From a virus: 64,000 nucleotides of DNA. The stretch's first letter is position 1. Each line of letters starts with the position of its first letter. This document shows positions 1-7,672 of the stretch, in pieces. The notes beneath the pieces are model-generated. The model did not search any database. It saw only the letters and a program-made list of their open reading frames with translations, and was not told the DNA's origin. The position numbers and the translations under genes are program-made. The DNA is taken from positions 1 to 64,000 of the IMG/VR virus record IMGVR_UViG_3300006051_000001. One strand, 5' to 3'.

Positions 1-2
1 AC

Positions 3-326
3 GTACCAGCTGAATCCGAAATCACCCGCATGCGTAAGATTCACAGCGATGCAGTGATCGATCCTGATGCTCCACCGAAGACCATGGAAGAACATATCGG
101 CGAAGTCGAGAAGTTCCTCACCAAACCTGCTGTACCGGCGGCCCTTGCTCCATGTGATGACGAGGTATTCAAGAAAGGTGTAAGTCTTGGTTTCTTCGAC
201 ATGCCTAAACTGGAGGCGGAAGCTTACTGCGTCGAACAGTCCAAGATAACTGGACGTAAGCATGACTGGCACTATGTTGGTGGTCGTGTTCACATCAAGG
301 CTATGCCTGAAGTAGAAGCTGAGTAA
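3..326 (+). CDS. Unknown small acidic protein, 5' end outside window
   Basis: The reading frame is open to the left window edge (codons from base 3), and the first ATG at base 30 has no ribosome binding site in front of it (the preceding bases read atcacccgc), so I read this as the C-terminal part of a gene that starts upstream. About 98 residues are visible after that ATG. The sequence is hydrophilic, with a Pro/Ala-rich stretch (PAVPAALAPCDDE) in the middle and an acidic end (PEVEAE). I see no domain I recognise. A strong terminator follows within 5 bases, so this is the last gene of its unit. Its function is unknown. Confidence 0.6.
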   Translation, partial: VPAESEITRMRKIHSDAVIDPDAPPKTMEEHIGEVEKFLTKPAVPAALAPCDDEVFKKGVSLGFFDMPKLEAEAYCVEQSKITGRKHDWHYVGGRVHIKAMPEVEAE

Positions 327-330
327 ACGA

Positions 331-370
331 GTAGCCTCCCTTCGGGGAGGTTGCTTCATTCTTTTTTTTT
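331..370 (+). terminator. Rho-independent terminator
   Basis: A CCTCCC / GGGAGG stem closes a TTCG tetraloop, with further weak pairs outside, and is followed by a run of nine T. It ends the partial gene at the left edge. Confidence 0.9.
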
Positions 371-640
371 GTAAGAAATGATCTCGGTGCTTATCTCTAT
401 GCATCACTCTAATTCATCTTGGGAAAGAGGAGGAAGGGTGGTGTTTACGAAGTAAACACCGGGTTGGTGGTGATAGGGATAGACTAGACTCCGTAGCGAA
501 ATGAGTGAAACGATATTGAGTAGGAGTATCTTTAGTAGCGAGGAACTCGCTAAGAGGAATTAAGTTTTAACAAAACGTCCTAATGATATTTATAGGGCGT
601 GTAAAAGGATAGGCCTACTGCCTATCCGAGTGAAAGTGCT
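371..640 (+). other. Intergenic region with several perfect hairpins, possible structured RNA
   Basis: No credible gene lies between 327 and 714. The region holds three perfect stem-loops: 440-460 (nine-base arms GGTGTTTAC / GTAAACACC around GAA), 536-552 (TAGCGAG / CTCGCTA, also around GAA) and 607-627 (GGATAGGC / GCCTATCC around CTACT). Purine-rich linkers join them. The last hairpin is followed by T-rich sequence and TTTATGC at 641-647, so it may be a terminator. The two identical GAA triloops suggest a folded RNA rather than random sequence, but I cannot match it to a known RNA family; group I intron core elements and tRNA arms were looked for by eye and not found. Confidence 0.4.
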
Positions 641-647
641 TTTATGC
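641..647 (+). promoter_or_regulatory. TTTATGC element, possible late start site
   Basis: TTTATGC follows the 607-627 hairpin and lies about 70 bases before the gene at 715. TATG is the core reported for phiKZ late promoters; the same heptamer recurs after hairpins throughout this window, so it may instead be part of the terminator. Confidence 0.35.
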
Positions 648-714
648 TCTTTACTTAAAAAGCCCTAATGAAATGTAGGCAACTGCTCTTAATTGTTTTT
701 CGAGGATTTCACCG

Positions 715-1221
715 ATGACTGAAGCTGAAGAGAAAGAGAAAGCAGCGAAGGCTGTAAAGGATACACAACCGGGTATGCACCTGCGATCTCTGCCCGACGC
801 TCGTGAATCGGGTGAGGTCATGATCGAACTCCCAACCACCATGCCGTTTGATGATGGCGTGAATGGATTGATTGAAAGTCTCGAAGCTAAGGGCTTTAAA
901 GTTCGTTGGCGCCGTGAAGGCGAGGCTTCTTTCGAAGATGCATCTGAAGGCATCGACACTGGTCGCCCAGTAGCCGGTACTCAGAATGGTGATAACAACA
1001 TCATCAATGGCGTGAGCTTACCGAAGGTGGACGATCACTCCGTCTACAAAGTGGTAAAGCTGGTGCGCCCTGAAGATACCGTCAAGGATGGCGAGAGCGG
1101 TTTGCTCTACCTGATGAATGGTAATGGTGATGTAAAGGAATACCTTCAGAATGAAGGATTCCTCGTTGTGGATGAAGAAGAACAGTTACACACTGCGATT
1201 CTGGAAGATGGTGAGGCGTAA
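715..1221 (+). CDS. Unknown protein, 168 aa
   Basis: A complete reading frame starting at the ATG after GAGGATTTCACCG, with a GAGG ribosome binding site. The protein begins with a charged helix (Glu/Lys/Ala-rich, residues 2-16), has a central segment rich in Gly/Asp/Asn, and ends acidic (DEEEQLHTAILEDGEA). No catalytic motif, signal peptide or membrane segment is visible. It stands alone between the hairpin-rich region and a terminator, convergent with the next gene. Coding character (third-position choice, downstream terminator) is good. I do not recognise the family. Confidence 0.75.
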   Translation: MTEAEEKEKAAKAVKDTQPGMHLRSLPDARESGEVMIELPTTMPFDDGVNGLIESLEAKGFKVRWRREGEASFEDASEGIDTGRPVAGTQNGDNNIINGVSLPKVDDHSVYKVVKLVRPEDTVKDGESGLLYLMNGNGDVKEYLQNEGFLVVDEEEQLHTAILEDGEA

Positions 1222-1228
1222 ACTTGCG

Positions 1229-1260
1229 GCATAAAGACGGGGTGGGATTACCCACCCTAT
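1229..1260. terminator. Hairpin terminator between convergent genes
   Basis: A GGGTGGG / CCCACCC stem with ATTA loop (1240-1257) preceded by GCATAAA, which is TTTATGC when read on the minus strand. It can therefore end the minus-strand gene at 1298-2137 in the style of the other hairpin-TTTATGC elements. Confidence 0.7.
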
Positions 1261-1276
1261 CCTAAACTGCTACAGT

Positions 1277-1286
1277 TATACATTAC
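1277..1286 (+). promoter_or_regulatory. Early-type promoter motif TATACATTAC, antisense to next gene
   Basis: A perfect copy of the decamer that also precedes the genes at 12640 and 27485. It points rightward into the 3' end of a minus-strand gene; the first plus-strand gene it could serve is phuZ, 935 bases on. Confidence 0.45.
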
Positions 1287-1297
1287 CAACACGTCAA

Positions 1298-2137
1298 TCA
1301 GTACTTAGGTCTTGCACCCAAGGACAGCTTAAGGATTTTACGCTTAAGCTCCTGATCAGCAAGCATGCCGACTTTCTTCCAATCGACGTTGAGGTAATCC
1401 ATGTACATCTGGTCAGCATCAGCGTAACTGTCGACAATCTCCCGGATACGTCCGAGACTTGCGCCAGCACGAATCTGACCTTCATCCAGATCGATGATCA
1501 GGTTGTTGTAGATGTACGCCTTGACGGCACGGAAGACGAGTTCCGCAAACTCCGAGTAGTACATCGGGTCAAGGTTGTTGAAGTTCGCCTCGTGGGACAC
1601 TCTGACACGTACTGCGCCGTCACCGACCAATTGGTTGATGTCGTTTACCAGAATCGTGTTAATACCTACGAGTTGAACGTATGCTGTACCCATTACGGTA
1701 CTGCCGCTAACGGCCCGCATGATGTCACGACCAACCATGAGCATATCGCCAGCACGACGATCGAAACCTGAGTTAGTACTGCTACTCAGGCCTTGAGTCA
1801 AACCGTAGATAAGTTCATGAACAGTTGTGATGTTCCGACCACCCAATGCTTCACGGGGGAATCGGTACACTACGTTGTAAGCATCGATGAAATCAACTTC
1901 CGCAAAACACAACGGAAGGAACATTTCAGTACCAGAGTTCAGGTTGACATCGATTGCAACACGAGCCTCAATAACAAGCTCGCGGATACGCTGATCAATT
2001 GACAGCCCATTGACGTTATCGAAATAACGCTCTTGGCGAGTTGGGTCGTAACGCTTTGGCATGAATGCTTGCTTCAAGATATCCGGTGGAATACCGTTCT
2101 TGACACGCATGATTGCCACTGTAACCGGATCTGACAT
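1298..2137 (-). CDS. Probable virion-type structural protein, 279 aa
   Basis: I chose the ATG at 2137 (protein begins MSDPVTVAIMRV) because a GGAGGG ribosome binding site sits seven bases in front of it; the longer reading from a TTG at 2152 would include that site inside the gene. The protein mixes hydrophobic and Asn/Asp/Tyr-rich segments, ends with a basic tail (KRKILKLSLGARPKY), and shows no enzyme motif. It has the composition of a tail or connector component, and lies alone on the minus strand while its neighbours are on the plus strand. Calling it structural is an inference from composition and strand only. Confidence 0.6.
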   Translation of the reverse strand: MSDPVTVAIMRVKNGIPPDILKQAFMPKRYDPTRQERYFDNVNGLSIDQRIRELVIEARVAIDVNLNSGTEMFLPLCFAEVDFIDAYNVVYRFPREALGGRNITTVHELIYGLTQGLSSSTNSGFDRRAGDMLMVGRDIMRAVSGSTVMGTAYVQLVGINTILVNDINQLVGDGAVRVRVSHEANFNNLDPMYYSEFAELVFRAVKAYIYNNLIIDLDEGQIRAGASLGRIREIVDSYADADQMYMDYLNVDWKKVGMLADQELKRKILKLSLGARPKY

Positions 2138-2220
2138 AACGAATCCCTCCAATAGGACTCAAGTGATTTCGCTTGAAGCCTCTTACCATTGTTGCACCAA
2201 CCATCCATTAGGAGCTGTAC

Positions 2221-3228
2221 ATGTCTGAAGTAATCAACACTGGCCTGATCAACGTTCGTCCTCGCACTATCCGTTTCTACGCCTGTGGTGGTACTGCAAT
2301 CAACCAACTGCGCGCTTACCGTGACAACCATCCGGGCGAGCCGCGTCTGCACGGCGACGAGAAATACAGCTACATCGATACTTCCTTCGCCAACCTCGAC
2401 GGCGCTCTGCTGTCCGAAACCTTCACCCTGAAAGGTGTCGATGGTTCCGGTTCCAACCGTAAACAGAACGCGGCGAAGATCGTTGCTGCGCTGCCTGAAA
2501 TCATGTTGGCTCATCAGGCTGCTGATTTCAACGTCGTGATCTTCTCTCTGTCGGGCGGTACTGGCTCTGTTGCCGGTCCGATCATTCTGAAAGAACTTCT
2601 GGCCAAAGGTCACAAAGCTGTCGGCGTTACTTCCGCAGCCTTCACCTCCGGCAAGAAATCCTCCAACGCCATCGATACCCTGACTGGCCTGGAGCTGGCT
2701 GTTGCGTCCGTCGGCCGTCCGGTTGTTCTGAGCTACACCCCGAACGATCCGAACAAGACCGATTCCGACAACAACATCAAACCACTGTTCGTTCTGCAAA
2801 CCCTGGCCAAATTGGCGAGCGGCAAGAACGGCCATCTGGATTCGTCCGACGTGGCGAACCTGTTCGACTTCCACACCGTAACCAACTACAAGCCATCGCT
2901 GGCTCTGCTGGATGTTTACGCCGGTGAAGAACAACTGAAAGCTGACGTCACCAGCGCCATCGGCATTGCCGGTTTGCTGAAAGACCGCACCAGCGTCATG
3001 CCAGCTATCAACGCTGCGTACGACACTGTGGGCTACCTGCCTGAAGACAACCGTGACTTCGCCAACTCCTTCTACTTCGTCGTTTCCATCGAGAAACTGA
3101 ACGGCGTCGTGAAAGACATGAACGACCGCAAAGCTCAGGCTGAACTGAAAGAACGCGTCACCAACACTGTCTCCACCCTTGCTACCGCTGGCGTTGTGGT
3201 AGATGAAGCAACCGGCCTGGTCCTCTAA
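2221..3228 (+). CDS. phuZ: PhuZ, phage tubulin/FtsZ-like GTPase
   Basis: This is the phage tubulin that builds the bipolar spindle which centres the phage nucleus and moves capsids. Visible motifs: a GTP-binding T1 loop ACGGTAINQL (residues 21-30), the tubulin signature G-box GGTGSVAGP (112-120) and a T7-type catalytic loop GHLDSSDVANLF (about 204-215) with Asp207 and Asp210 in the position that triggers GTP hydrolysis in a neighbouring subunit. Length (335 aa) fits PhuZ proteins of about 315-330 aa. TAGGAG lies six bases before the ATG. Codons are GC-optimised, as in chmA, suggesting high expression. The C-terminal tail is short and only mildly acidic compared with what I remember of other PhuZ tails. 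It is followed by a hairpin-TTTATGC element. Confidence 0.95.
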   Translation: MSEVINTGLINVRPRTIRFYACGGTAINQLRAYRDNHPGEPRLHGDEKYSYIDTSFANLDGALLSETFTLKGVDGSGSNRKQNAAKIVAALPEIMLAHQAADFNVVIFSLSGGTGSVAGPIILKELLAKGHKAVGVTSAAFTSGKKSSNAIDTLTGLELAVASVGRPVVLSYTPNDPNKTDSDNNIKPLFVLQTLAKLASGKNGHLDSSDVANLFDFHTVTNYKPSLALLDVYAGEEQLKADVTSAIGIAGLLKDRTSVMPAINAAYDTVGYLPEDNRDFANSFYFVVSIEKLNGVVKDMNDRKAQAELKERVTNTVSTLATAGVVVDEATGLVL

Positions 3229-3249
3229 GACCTGAGCCGTAATTAGACT

Positions 3250-3277
3250 GCGGGGCCAAGTGCCCCGCGGTTTATGC
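3250..3277 (+). terminator. Hairpin-TTTATGC element after phuZ
   Basis: GCGGGGC / GCCCCGC arms around CAAGT, followed by TTTATGC at 3271-3277. It ends phuZ; the TATG also stands 28 bases before the next start codon and could initiate its transcript. Confidence 0.7.
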
Positions 3278-3303
3278 TCTTAACATGAAACAGGTATACG
3301 AAC

Positions 3304-3528
3304 ATGGCTGTAAATCTGAATATGCGTTTTGTCTGTGACCACTGCGGTAACGTAGACGATCTGCATCACACTCATCAATCGGGCGGTAACGGTTTTGAAT
3401 GCCATCGTTGTAAGTTTGGCTACTGGCACAACCACTTCTCCGAAGACAAGTACGATGAAGTCCACCACGTCTGCACCAACCGCGTCAACCCATACTTCAA
3501 TGAAGACGGTTCACCGAAGTTCTGCTAG
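3304..3528 (+). CDS. Small zinc-knuckle protein, 74 aa
   Basis: The protein carries two CxxC pairs, CDHCG (residues 11-15) and CHRC (33-36), separated by a His-rich linker (DDLHHTHQ), which together make a plausible zinc ribbon. Further His and Cys residues follow (HNHF, HHVC) and the last residue is Cys. Its size and composition suggest a nucleic-acid-binding or adaptor protein, but no family is recognised. It sits between the phuZ terminator and its own strong terminator, so it is a one-gene unit. No clear Shine-Dalgarno is visible (AACAGGTATACGAAC before the ATG gives only AGGT). Confidence 0.75.
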   Translation: MAVNLNMRFVCDHCGNVDDLHHTHQSGGNGFECHRCKFGYWHNHFSEDKYDEVHHVCTNRVNPYFNEDGSPKFC

Positions 3529-3537
3529 AACCACAAA

Positions 3538-3585
3538 CGCTAGGAGATCCGTAAAACGGTCTCCTAGTGGCGTTCTTTCTTTTTT
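3538..3585 (+). terminator. Rho-independent terminator
   Basis: CGCTAGGAGA pairs with TCTCCTAGTG, an inner CCG/CGG extends the stem, and a T-rich tail (TTCTTTCTTTTTTG) follows. Confidence 0.85.
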
Positions 3586-3639
3586 GTTATCACGGTATTC
3601 ATTTGTAACTGAAACGGCTCCTATGCATCCTGTAGAGCC

Positions 3640-3661
3640 TTGTAGATGTATTTATCTACAA
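3640..3661. repeat. Perfect inverted repeat upstream of small-gene cluster
   Basis: TTGTAGAT and ATCTACAA arms (eight bases each) flank GTATTT, about 35 bases before the first gene of the cluster. It could be an operator or part of a leader; it lacks a following T run, so a terminator is less likely. CTATGC at 3621-3626 just before it is a possible late-type start site. Confidence 0.4.
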
Positions 3662-3695
3662 AACGACCTAATCATGTAGGCTATAGGGGACACGT

Positions 3696-4088
3696 ATGTT
3701 CGAGAATTTAGAGTTACCTGACAGGGTGCTAGATGAAAGACACTTCACAGTTGTCGACATCACCGATCAGGTCGATCTGCTTAAGAGACACGGTCCATTC
3801 CATGAACCAGTAATGGAAGCATGGATGGCGCGGCACTACGCTAAGAATCATGGCGTAGCTTGTGTTAGTGCTAGTTTGTTCGATAGACCAGCCGAGCACA
3901 GCATGTTTGAAAGAATGCAAATGTCGTTAACTGCGACAGAGCTAGGGCTTCGTCCTGTTGACTTCCTTCCAGAGCCAGAAGATAACTGGCTGGATGAATG
4001 CGGCGTCTGGTTCTACGTTCGTGGAAACTATTTAGCAATGGGGAATAGCCGTGCTATTGAAAAATGTTGGCGACGACTGCGTAATTGA
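3696..4088 (+). CDS. Unknown protein, 130 aa, first of small-gene cluster
   Basis: First gene of a run of eleven tightly packed or overlapping small genes. It starts at an ATG after ATAGGGGACACGT, with GGGG as ribosome binding site. Residues 16-27 read HFTVVDITDQVD, a hydrophobic strand ending in Asp-Ile that recurs near the start of several neighbours. The rest is mixed charged and aromatic, ending in a basic segment (EKCWRRLRN). There is no recognisable catalytic motif. The cluster's position beside phuZ and its compact small genes suggest host-takeover or accessory functions, but this is only inference. Confidence 0.65.
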   Translation: MFENLELPDRVLDERHFTVVDITDQVDLLKRHGPFHEPVMEAWMARHYAKNHGVACVSASLFDRPAEHSMFERMQMSLTATELGLRPVDFLPEPEDNWLDECGVWFYVRGNYLAMGNSRAIEKCWRRLRN

Positions 4089-4503
4089 TTTCTCAGAGAT
4101 CAGTGACAATTTCTTCGGTGAAGCTACAAAGTTTACAAAAGAGCCAACATCCAGAGATAGACGAACTGTAGAACGTGTAGTTGGCGAGATGTTCGATGAC
4201 TACATGACGAAGAGCATGACTTGGACTAAATCGTTCCATGACTTCAATGAGGGGTACTTCATCAATCGGTTGCCTAAGTGCTGCCGCGATCATCCGAACA
4301 TCCGTACGATCATTATCGATGTTTACGATGAGATCTCCGATGTGATGGCTGAGGTGATGTCATTGCCTACATGGTACGACGTATCAATGCGTGTATCAGG
4401 AACCGCCATCCGTATGGAGGTCGGTGAAGACCAGCGTATAGTTCAGTGGACAGAAGAGCACGGTCATGAGTATTCGACTAACTACAACGGTAAAGGATGG
4501 TGA
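4051..4503 (+). CDS. Unknown protein, 150 aa, VVDI-type motif
   Basis: The likely start is a GTG, preceded by GGGGAA at a spacing of seven; no ATG fits. It overlaps the previous gene by 38 bases, a coupling distance repeated at the next junction. The early segment CVIDFSEISDNF resembles the VVDI strand motif of the preceding gene. The middle is charged (RDRRTVERVVGEMFDDY) and the C-terminal part has hydrophobic strands. No enzyme signature is visible. Function unknown; possible distant paralogue of its neighbours. Confidence 0.55.
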   Translation: MLLKNVGDDCVIDFSEISDNFFGEATKFTKEPTSRDRRTVERVVGEMFDDYMTKSMTWTKSFHDFNEGYFINRLPKCCRDHPNIRTIIIDVYDEISDVMAEVMSLPTWYDVSMRVSGTAIRMEVGEDQRIVQWTEEHGHEYSTNYNGKGW

Positions 4504-4957
4504 TACTAACGTCCACGCTGTGGACGAGTGGTACTCACGGTTCAAATACACCATGGAGAACAATGGTACAGAGCTCCGTTGGCTTGACAGGGATGTAAGG
4601 AAGTTGATGGTAGACACCGCTCAACTGGTTCTTGATCCTTACTCATCCTCTCTCCAACAGCTCGTTACCAGAAACACCCGCAATCGGAGGCAGTACCTTG
4701 ACCTCTTAGATCAGCTGGTGGAGTTCGACAATGAAATTCGGGAGGTTATCAGGGCGTGCTGTGGCAACGGCGGTACAGTTGCTGACGTCTATATCCCCCA
4801 CGACAAACTTATACTCGTCTTCCAATTGGAAGAAGTTCGGAGGCCCAATGAAACTGGATTTGAAACTTATATCGAATCTTGTCGAGGAAGCGGTGAATAC
4901 ATCCACCCAGAACTCGACAAGCACCTCAGGCACTGGAGATCCATCGGCGGCGCCTAG
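4466..4957 (+). CDS. Unknown protein, up to 163 aa, start uncertain
   Basis: The frame is open from an ATG at 4466 that overlaps the previous gene by 38 bases, with only a weak GAAGAG upstream. A start at the GTG of VDEWYSRF near residue 19 is possible. The protein is hydrophilic, with a helical region rich in Leu, Gln and Arg (LDPYSSSLQQLVTRNTRNRR) and an acidic helix after it. The 3' 110 bases overlap the next gene, which has a better ribosome binding site. I recognise no domain. Confidence 0.45.
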   Translation: MSIRLTTTVKDGDTNVHAVDEWYSRFKYTMENNGTELRWLDRDVRKLMVDTAQLVLDPYSSSLQQLVTRNTRNRRQYLDLLDQLVEFDNEIREVIRACCGNGGTVADVYIPHDKLILVFQLEEVRRPNETGFETYIESCRGSGEYIHPELDKHLRHWRSIGGA

Positions 4958-5387
4958 CTATTCGTATAAGTACGTTATTGTTGATGTCGGTGACTTCAAC
5001 ATGACTGACATATCCGAAAGCACGTTGATCGATCCGGGCGCTCTACTGAAGGCTGTATTGAAGTACGAGTTCTGGGACGACGACTTCGACTTCAAACATC
5101 TGTCTCAGGACATCCCAGATCCGTCTGAAGGCAACGTATCTCTGGCACTCGACGCTTGGTACGCCGACAACGTAGATCGCATGCACGACACGTTTGAGTT
5201 TCTGCGTGATGTACGGCCGGCTGTTATCAGCGACTGCATCATCGTACACGGTCAATGCCTGATCGAAATCTGTAAGGCGTTGTCTCCTGAAGCCCAACTT
5301 GAATTGGACGATCCAGATCTCCACCTCGAGCCGGCTACGGATCTGGACGAGGATGACGCGGACGTTCAGGACGAAGGTGATGAATGA
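4848..5387 (+). CDS. Unknown acidic protein, 179 aa, VVDI-type motif
   Basis: I chose the ATG at 4848 (MKLDLKLISNLVEE) because CGGAGG lies four bases in front; the frame is open further upstream but without a site. After a Ser/Thr/Gly-rich linker (about 20-40) comes YKYVIVDVGDFNMTD, again the strand motif shared in this cluster. The C-terminus is very acidic (DLDEDDADVQDEGDE). It overlaps the preceding frame by 110 bases and the following gene by ATGA. Function unknown; the acidic tail could mimic DNA or bind a basic partner, which is speculation. Confidence 0.55.
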   Translation: MKLDLKLISNLVEEAVNTSTQNSTSTSGTGDPSAAPSYSYKYVIVDVGDFNMTDISESTLIDPGALLKAVLKYEFWDDDFDFKHLSQDIPDPSEGNVSLALDAWYADNVDRMHDTFEFLRDVRPAVISDCIIVHGQCLIEICKALSPEAQLELDDPDLHLEPATDLDEDDADVQDEGDE

Positions 5388-5791
5388 AACTCGGAAGGGG
5401 AACACCGCGTTCTCTGATCGTGGATATCGATAACGAATTCCACGAAGCTCTGGTACGTTTGGGCGATCATGTCCCTTCGTACGAGCGAAACCAGTTCATC
5501 CAGTACACCGCTAGCATTCTGTTGATGTCGTTGTTGATGTGCGATAGGGATGGTGCAGTCGATGCATTCGAACGCATTACCTCTCTTGCACACATCGATG
5601 ACCAGAAGAAGCATGCGACTATCTGGGGTGAGTTCTTAGCGTTAGCCAACTACTTCCACAGCCACTACTACCATCATGACGAATTGATAAGGGATCTTGA
5701 AGACATGATCCCTAAGAACCCGAAGGAATTCGCGGAGCTTATATTCGAGGTAGAGGTTGCTGAGAAGGGTGGTTATCTGAAGGTGAGTTGA
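5384..5791 (+). CDS. Unknown protein, 135 aa, VVDI-type motif
   Basis: Starts in an ATGA overlap with the stop of the previous gene, so translation is probably coupled. Residues 10-24 (SLIVDIDNEFHEALV) carry the same short hydrophobic strand followed by Asp-Ile-Asp seen in other genes of the cluster. The remainder looks mostly helical and includes a His-rich stretch (NYFHSHYYHHDEL). No catalytic pattern or membrane segment is evident. Function unknown. Confidence 0.6.
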   Translation: MKLGRGTPRSLIVDIDNEFHEALVRLGDHVPSYERNQFIQYTASILLMSLLMCDRDGAVDAFERITSLAHIDDQKKHATIWGEFLALANYFHSHYYHHDELIRDLEDMIPKNPKEFAELIFEVEVAEKGGYLKVS

Positions 5792-6229
5792 ATGACTACA
5801 AACCGTGACTCGATTCGGATCATTGCTGAGATCGACGGACACGGCAGCCAGTGCTTATTCAATATCGCTGATGACTTGCAGAAGATGCCAGACTTTGAAG
5901 GTGAAAGCCTCGATTATCTGGCATCTCTGGTTCTCAGTTCGATTGTTGACTATTGGTGTCTAGCGGAGATGGACGAACTGTCCTACATCCTAGGCGCCTG
6001 CGATGAGTACGATGATGTTGAAATAGGTCGTCGGGCTAAACGCGCACTAATGGATCTGTCGAAAGCCGATCTTATCGATTTCCCGGATTTCTATAACACC
6101 AAGCTAACTCTGGTTGAGATAGCGCAAGAGCAGGAGAAGAAAGGTTGGAAGAAGTACAGGTTCACTGAGCCTGAAGTTAACCCCAACCGGAAGTTCTTCG
6201 TTGTCTGGATGGAATACCTCGAAGATTAG
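5792..6229 (+). CDS. Unknown acidic helical protein, 145 aa
   Basis: The ATG directly follows the stop codon of the previous gene, with AAGGTGAG a few bases upstream. Residues 6-14 (DSIRIIAEI) are a possible counterpart of the cluster's shared strand. The middle is acidic and helical (LAEMDELSYILGACDEYDD), and the end is basic-aromatic (KKGWKKYRF). No known motif is seen. It is one link in an unbroken chain of coupled genes. Confidence 0.6.
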   Translation: MTTNRDSIRIIAEIDGHGSQCLFNIADDLQKMPDFEGESLDYLASLVLSSIVDYWCLAEMDELSYILGACDEYDDVEIGRRAKRALMDLSKADLIDFPDFYNTKLTLVEIAQEQEKKGWKKYRFTEPEVNPNRKFFVVWMEYLED

Positions 6230-6238
6230 GGAGGTCAG

Positions 6239-6556
6239 ATGTTGGAAACAGAACAATTTGTTATCGAGATAAATCCTAACCACGGCGTATCTGACTCCGC
6301 CGTGGGTTTTATGCTGTCTAACTGGGTATTGGACTCCGCTGCCCGTAAGGAATGGCTGAGTACGGAAGTGCTGGTTACCCTCACCCATGACTACAACCTC
6401 AACCTTAAAACCATTGAGAAGATGTCTGGTGATGTACTGGATGCCTTGGAGGACTGCGGGTTATATGCGCAACTGATGACCGACGATCGCAGGCTTAGCT
6501 CAGTAACATGTAGGGTTAAGCGCGATGTGGCATTAATTGATCTGGAGTGGACATGA
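6239..6556 (+). CDS. Unknown protein, 105 aa
   Basis: Preceded by a strong AGGGAGG ribosome binding site four bases before the ATG. The start (ETEQFVIEINPNHG) again shows a short hydrophobic strand with an acidic residue and Ile. The rest is mixed helical, with one Cys in the middle and one near the end. There is no recognisable domain. The next gene begins inside its last codons, pointing to coupling. Confidence 0.6.
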   Translation: MLETEQFVIEINPNHGVSDSAVGFMLSNWVLDSAARKEWLSTEVLVTLTHDYNLNLKTIEKMSGDVLDALEDCGLYAQLMTDDRRLSSVTCRVKRDVALIDLEWT

Positions 6557-6924
6557 AAGCAAATACGTTACCAGCTGTCGCCAACAAAACGATGATCGCT
6601 GTTCACAACGACTCACTCAACAGCTTCATTAATACCGAGGATCTATCAGAACACGTCAAGGTTCTATCAGGGATCGCGTTTGATTTCGTAGCAGCGATGC
6701 CAATCTGTCAATATGTTTATAACTGGCCGCCTGCTGAAATCATCCTCGATCGCTGCACCGGGAAGTCAAAGCTTTCCACGTTATACAACGCTTTGTTCGA
6801 TGAACTGTCTGAGAACGGATACCCAGTGTCTGTCCTTATGACCATGCAGGTTGTCCAACATGTCCCGAAACGATATACCTTGCTTTCCGTACCACTCGCG
6901 TCGCGCCTCGGGAGCCTCCACTGA
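6553..6924 (+). CDS. Unknown protein, 123 aa
   Basis: I take the ATG at 6553 (MKANTLPAVAN) with CTGGAG upstream; a GTG six bases earlier is an alternative. The first 60 residues are well-behaved (possible strand-helix pattern), whereas the last 25 (MQVVQHVPKRYTLLSVPLASRLGSLH) overlap the next gene and may be less constrained. No function can be assigned. Confidence 0.55.
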   Translation: MKANTLPAVANKTMIAVHNDSLNSFINTEDLSEHVKVLSGIAFDFVAAMPICQYVYNWPPAEIILDRCTGKSKLSTLYNALFDELSENGYPVSVLMTMQVVQHVPKRYTLLSVPLASRLGSLH

Positions 6925-7288
6925 TAAGGAGTTCATCGTTGTAGATATTAGCGACCTTGTTCGTGAGTTCTGCAATGATGTCGACAGGCAGGTGGAAAGT
7001 CTCTCGTACGACATCGAAGGCATCATCAGACAGTATTCGGCTTACCGCCATGTAGGACGGTATGATGAGATCGTAACAGGTCTGTCAAACAAGTTCCTAG
7101 AGCTAGGTTGCGTAAAAGTTGAAGATGATGCGCCAATAATAGCAAGAGCTGCCCTCACGTTGTATCGTGCTATCACCGACCATATTCGAGACTTAGAATA
7201 CTTGGTCGGAGCAATCCACGATGTGAAGTTGAAGCTGAACAGTATCAACCGGCAGATAAGATGTAACGCAATCATGATGGTTATCTAA
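6860..7288 (+). CDS. Unknown helical protein, 142 aa, VVDI-type motif
   Basis: The ATG at 6860 (MSRNDIPCFPY) is the first ATG of the frame and has GCAGGTTG upstream, a modest site; the gene overlaps its predecessor by 65 bases. After a basic, Ser-rich lead of about 25 residues comes KEFIVVDISDLVREFCND, the clearest copy of the cluster's shared motif. The rest is predicted helical with alternating charged residues. Function unknown. Confidence 0.6.
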   Translation: MSRNDIPCFPYHSRRASGASTDKEFIVVDISDLVREFCNDVDRQVESLSYDIEGIIRQYSAYRHVGRYDEIVTGLSNKFLELGCVKVEDDAPIIARAALTLYRAITDHIRDLEYLVGAIHDVKLKLNSINRQIRCNAIMMVI

Positions 7289-7306
7289 CCAGTACGGAGC
7301 TGTTTC

Positions 7307-7672
7307 ATGAAAAACCACTGTATCGTAGGCTACAGTCCGGGGTTCTACGATTACCTGCAATCAGTGGGGTATCGTGAAGTCCCGGAACAAGTGTCAGCGG
7401 ATGAACCGGACTCCCCTCTGGCCTCCATCGACACACAGTTCGTAAACTGGGAACGCGTTGAGTTCCTTGACTACCTGACCAATTGCATGATCGGTATCGA
7501 GTCTATTGATCCGGATTATCGGGCTACCGTTGAAAGTCTCTATGAGGCTATTGATGACGATGATTTGAGACAACTGGTCGAAGAAGGTTCGATCGAAGAT
7601 TTGATATTTAATGACCGAGGCTATTATCTGGCTCGGCTGGAGAGTGTAAATGCCCCTCAACGAATCTTTTAA
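7307..7672 (+). CDS. Unknown acidic protein, 121 aa
   Basis: ATG preceded by ACGGAG at a spacing of eight. The protein has a Gly-Tyr-rich start (IVGYSPGFYDYLQSVGY), a helix with Trp-Glu-Arg (NWERVEFLDYLTNC) and a strongly acidic segment (EAIDDDDLRQLVEEGSIEDL). No enzymatic or DNA-binding motif is visible. The following gene starts within its 3' end. Confidence 0.6.
   Translation: MKNHCIVGYSPGFYDYLQSVGYREVPEQVSADEPDSPLASIDTQFVNWERVEFLDYLTNCMIGIESIDPDYRATVESLYEAIDDDDLRQLVEEGSIEDLIFNDRGYYLARLESVNAPQRIF

Noticed and set aside
378-455. 25-codon frame starting at ATG 378
   Set aside because: No ribosome binding site, and it overlaps the structured region; too short to support.
371-640. Group I intron or tRNA in the hairpin-rich spacer
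   Set aside because: GACTAGACT-like strings recall intron core sequence, but no matching core partner or splice context and no cloverleaf could be drawn by eye.
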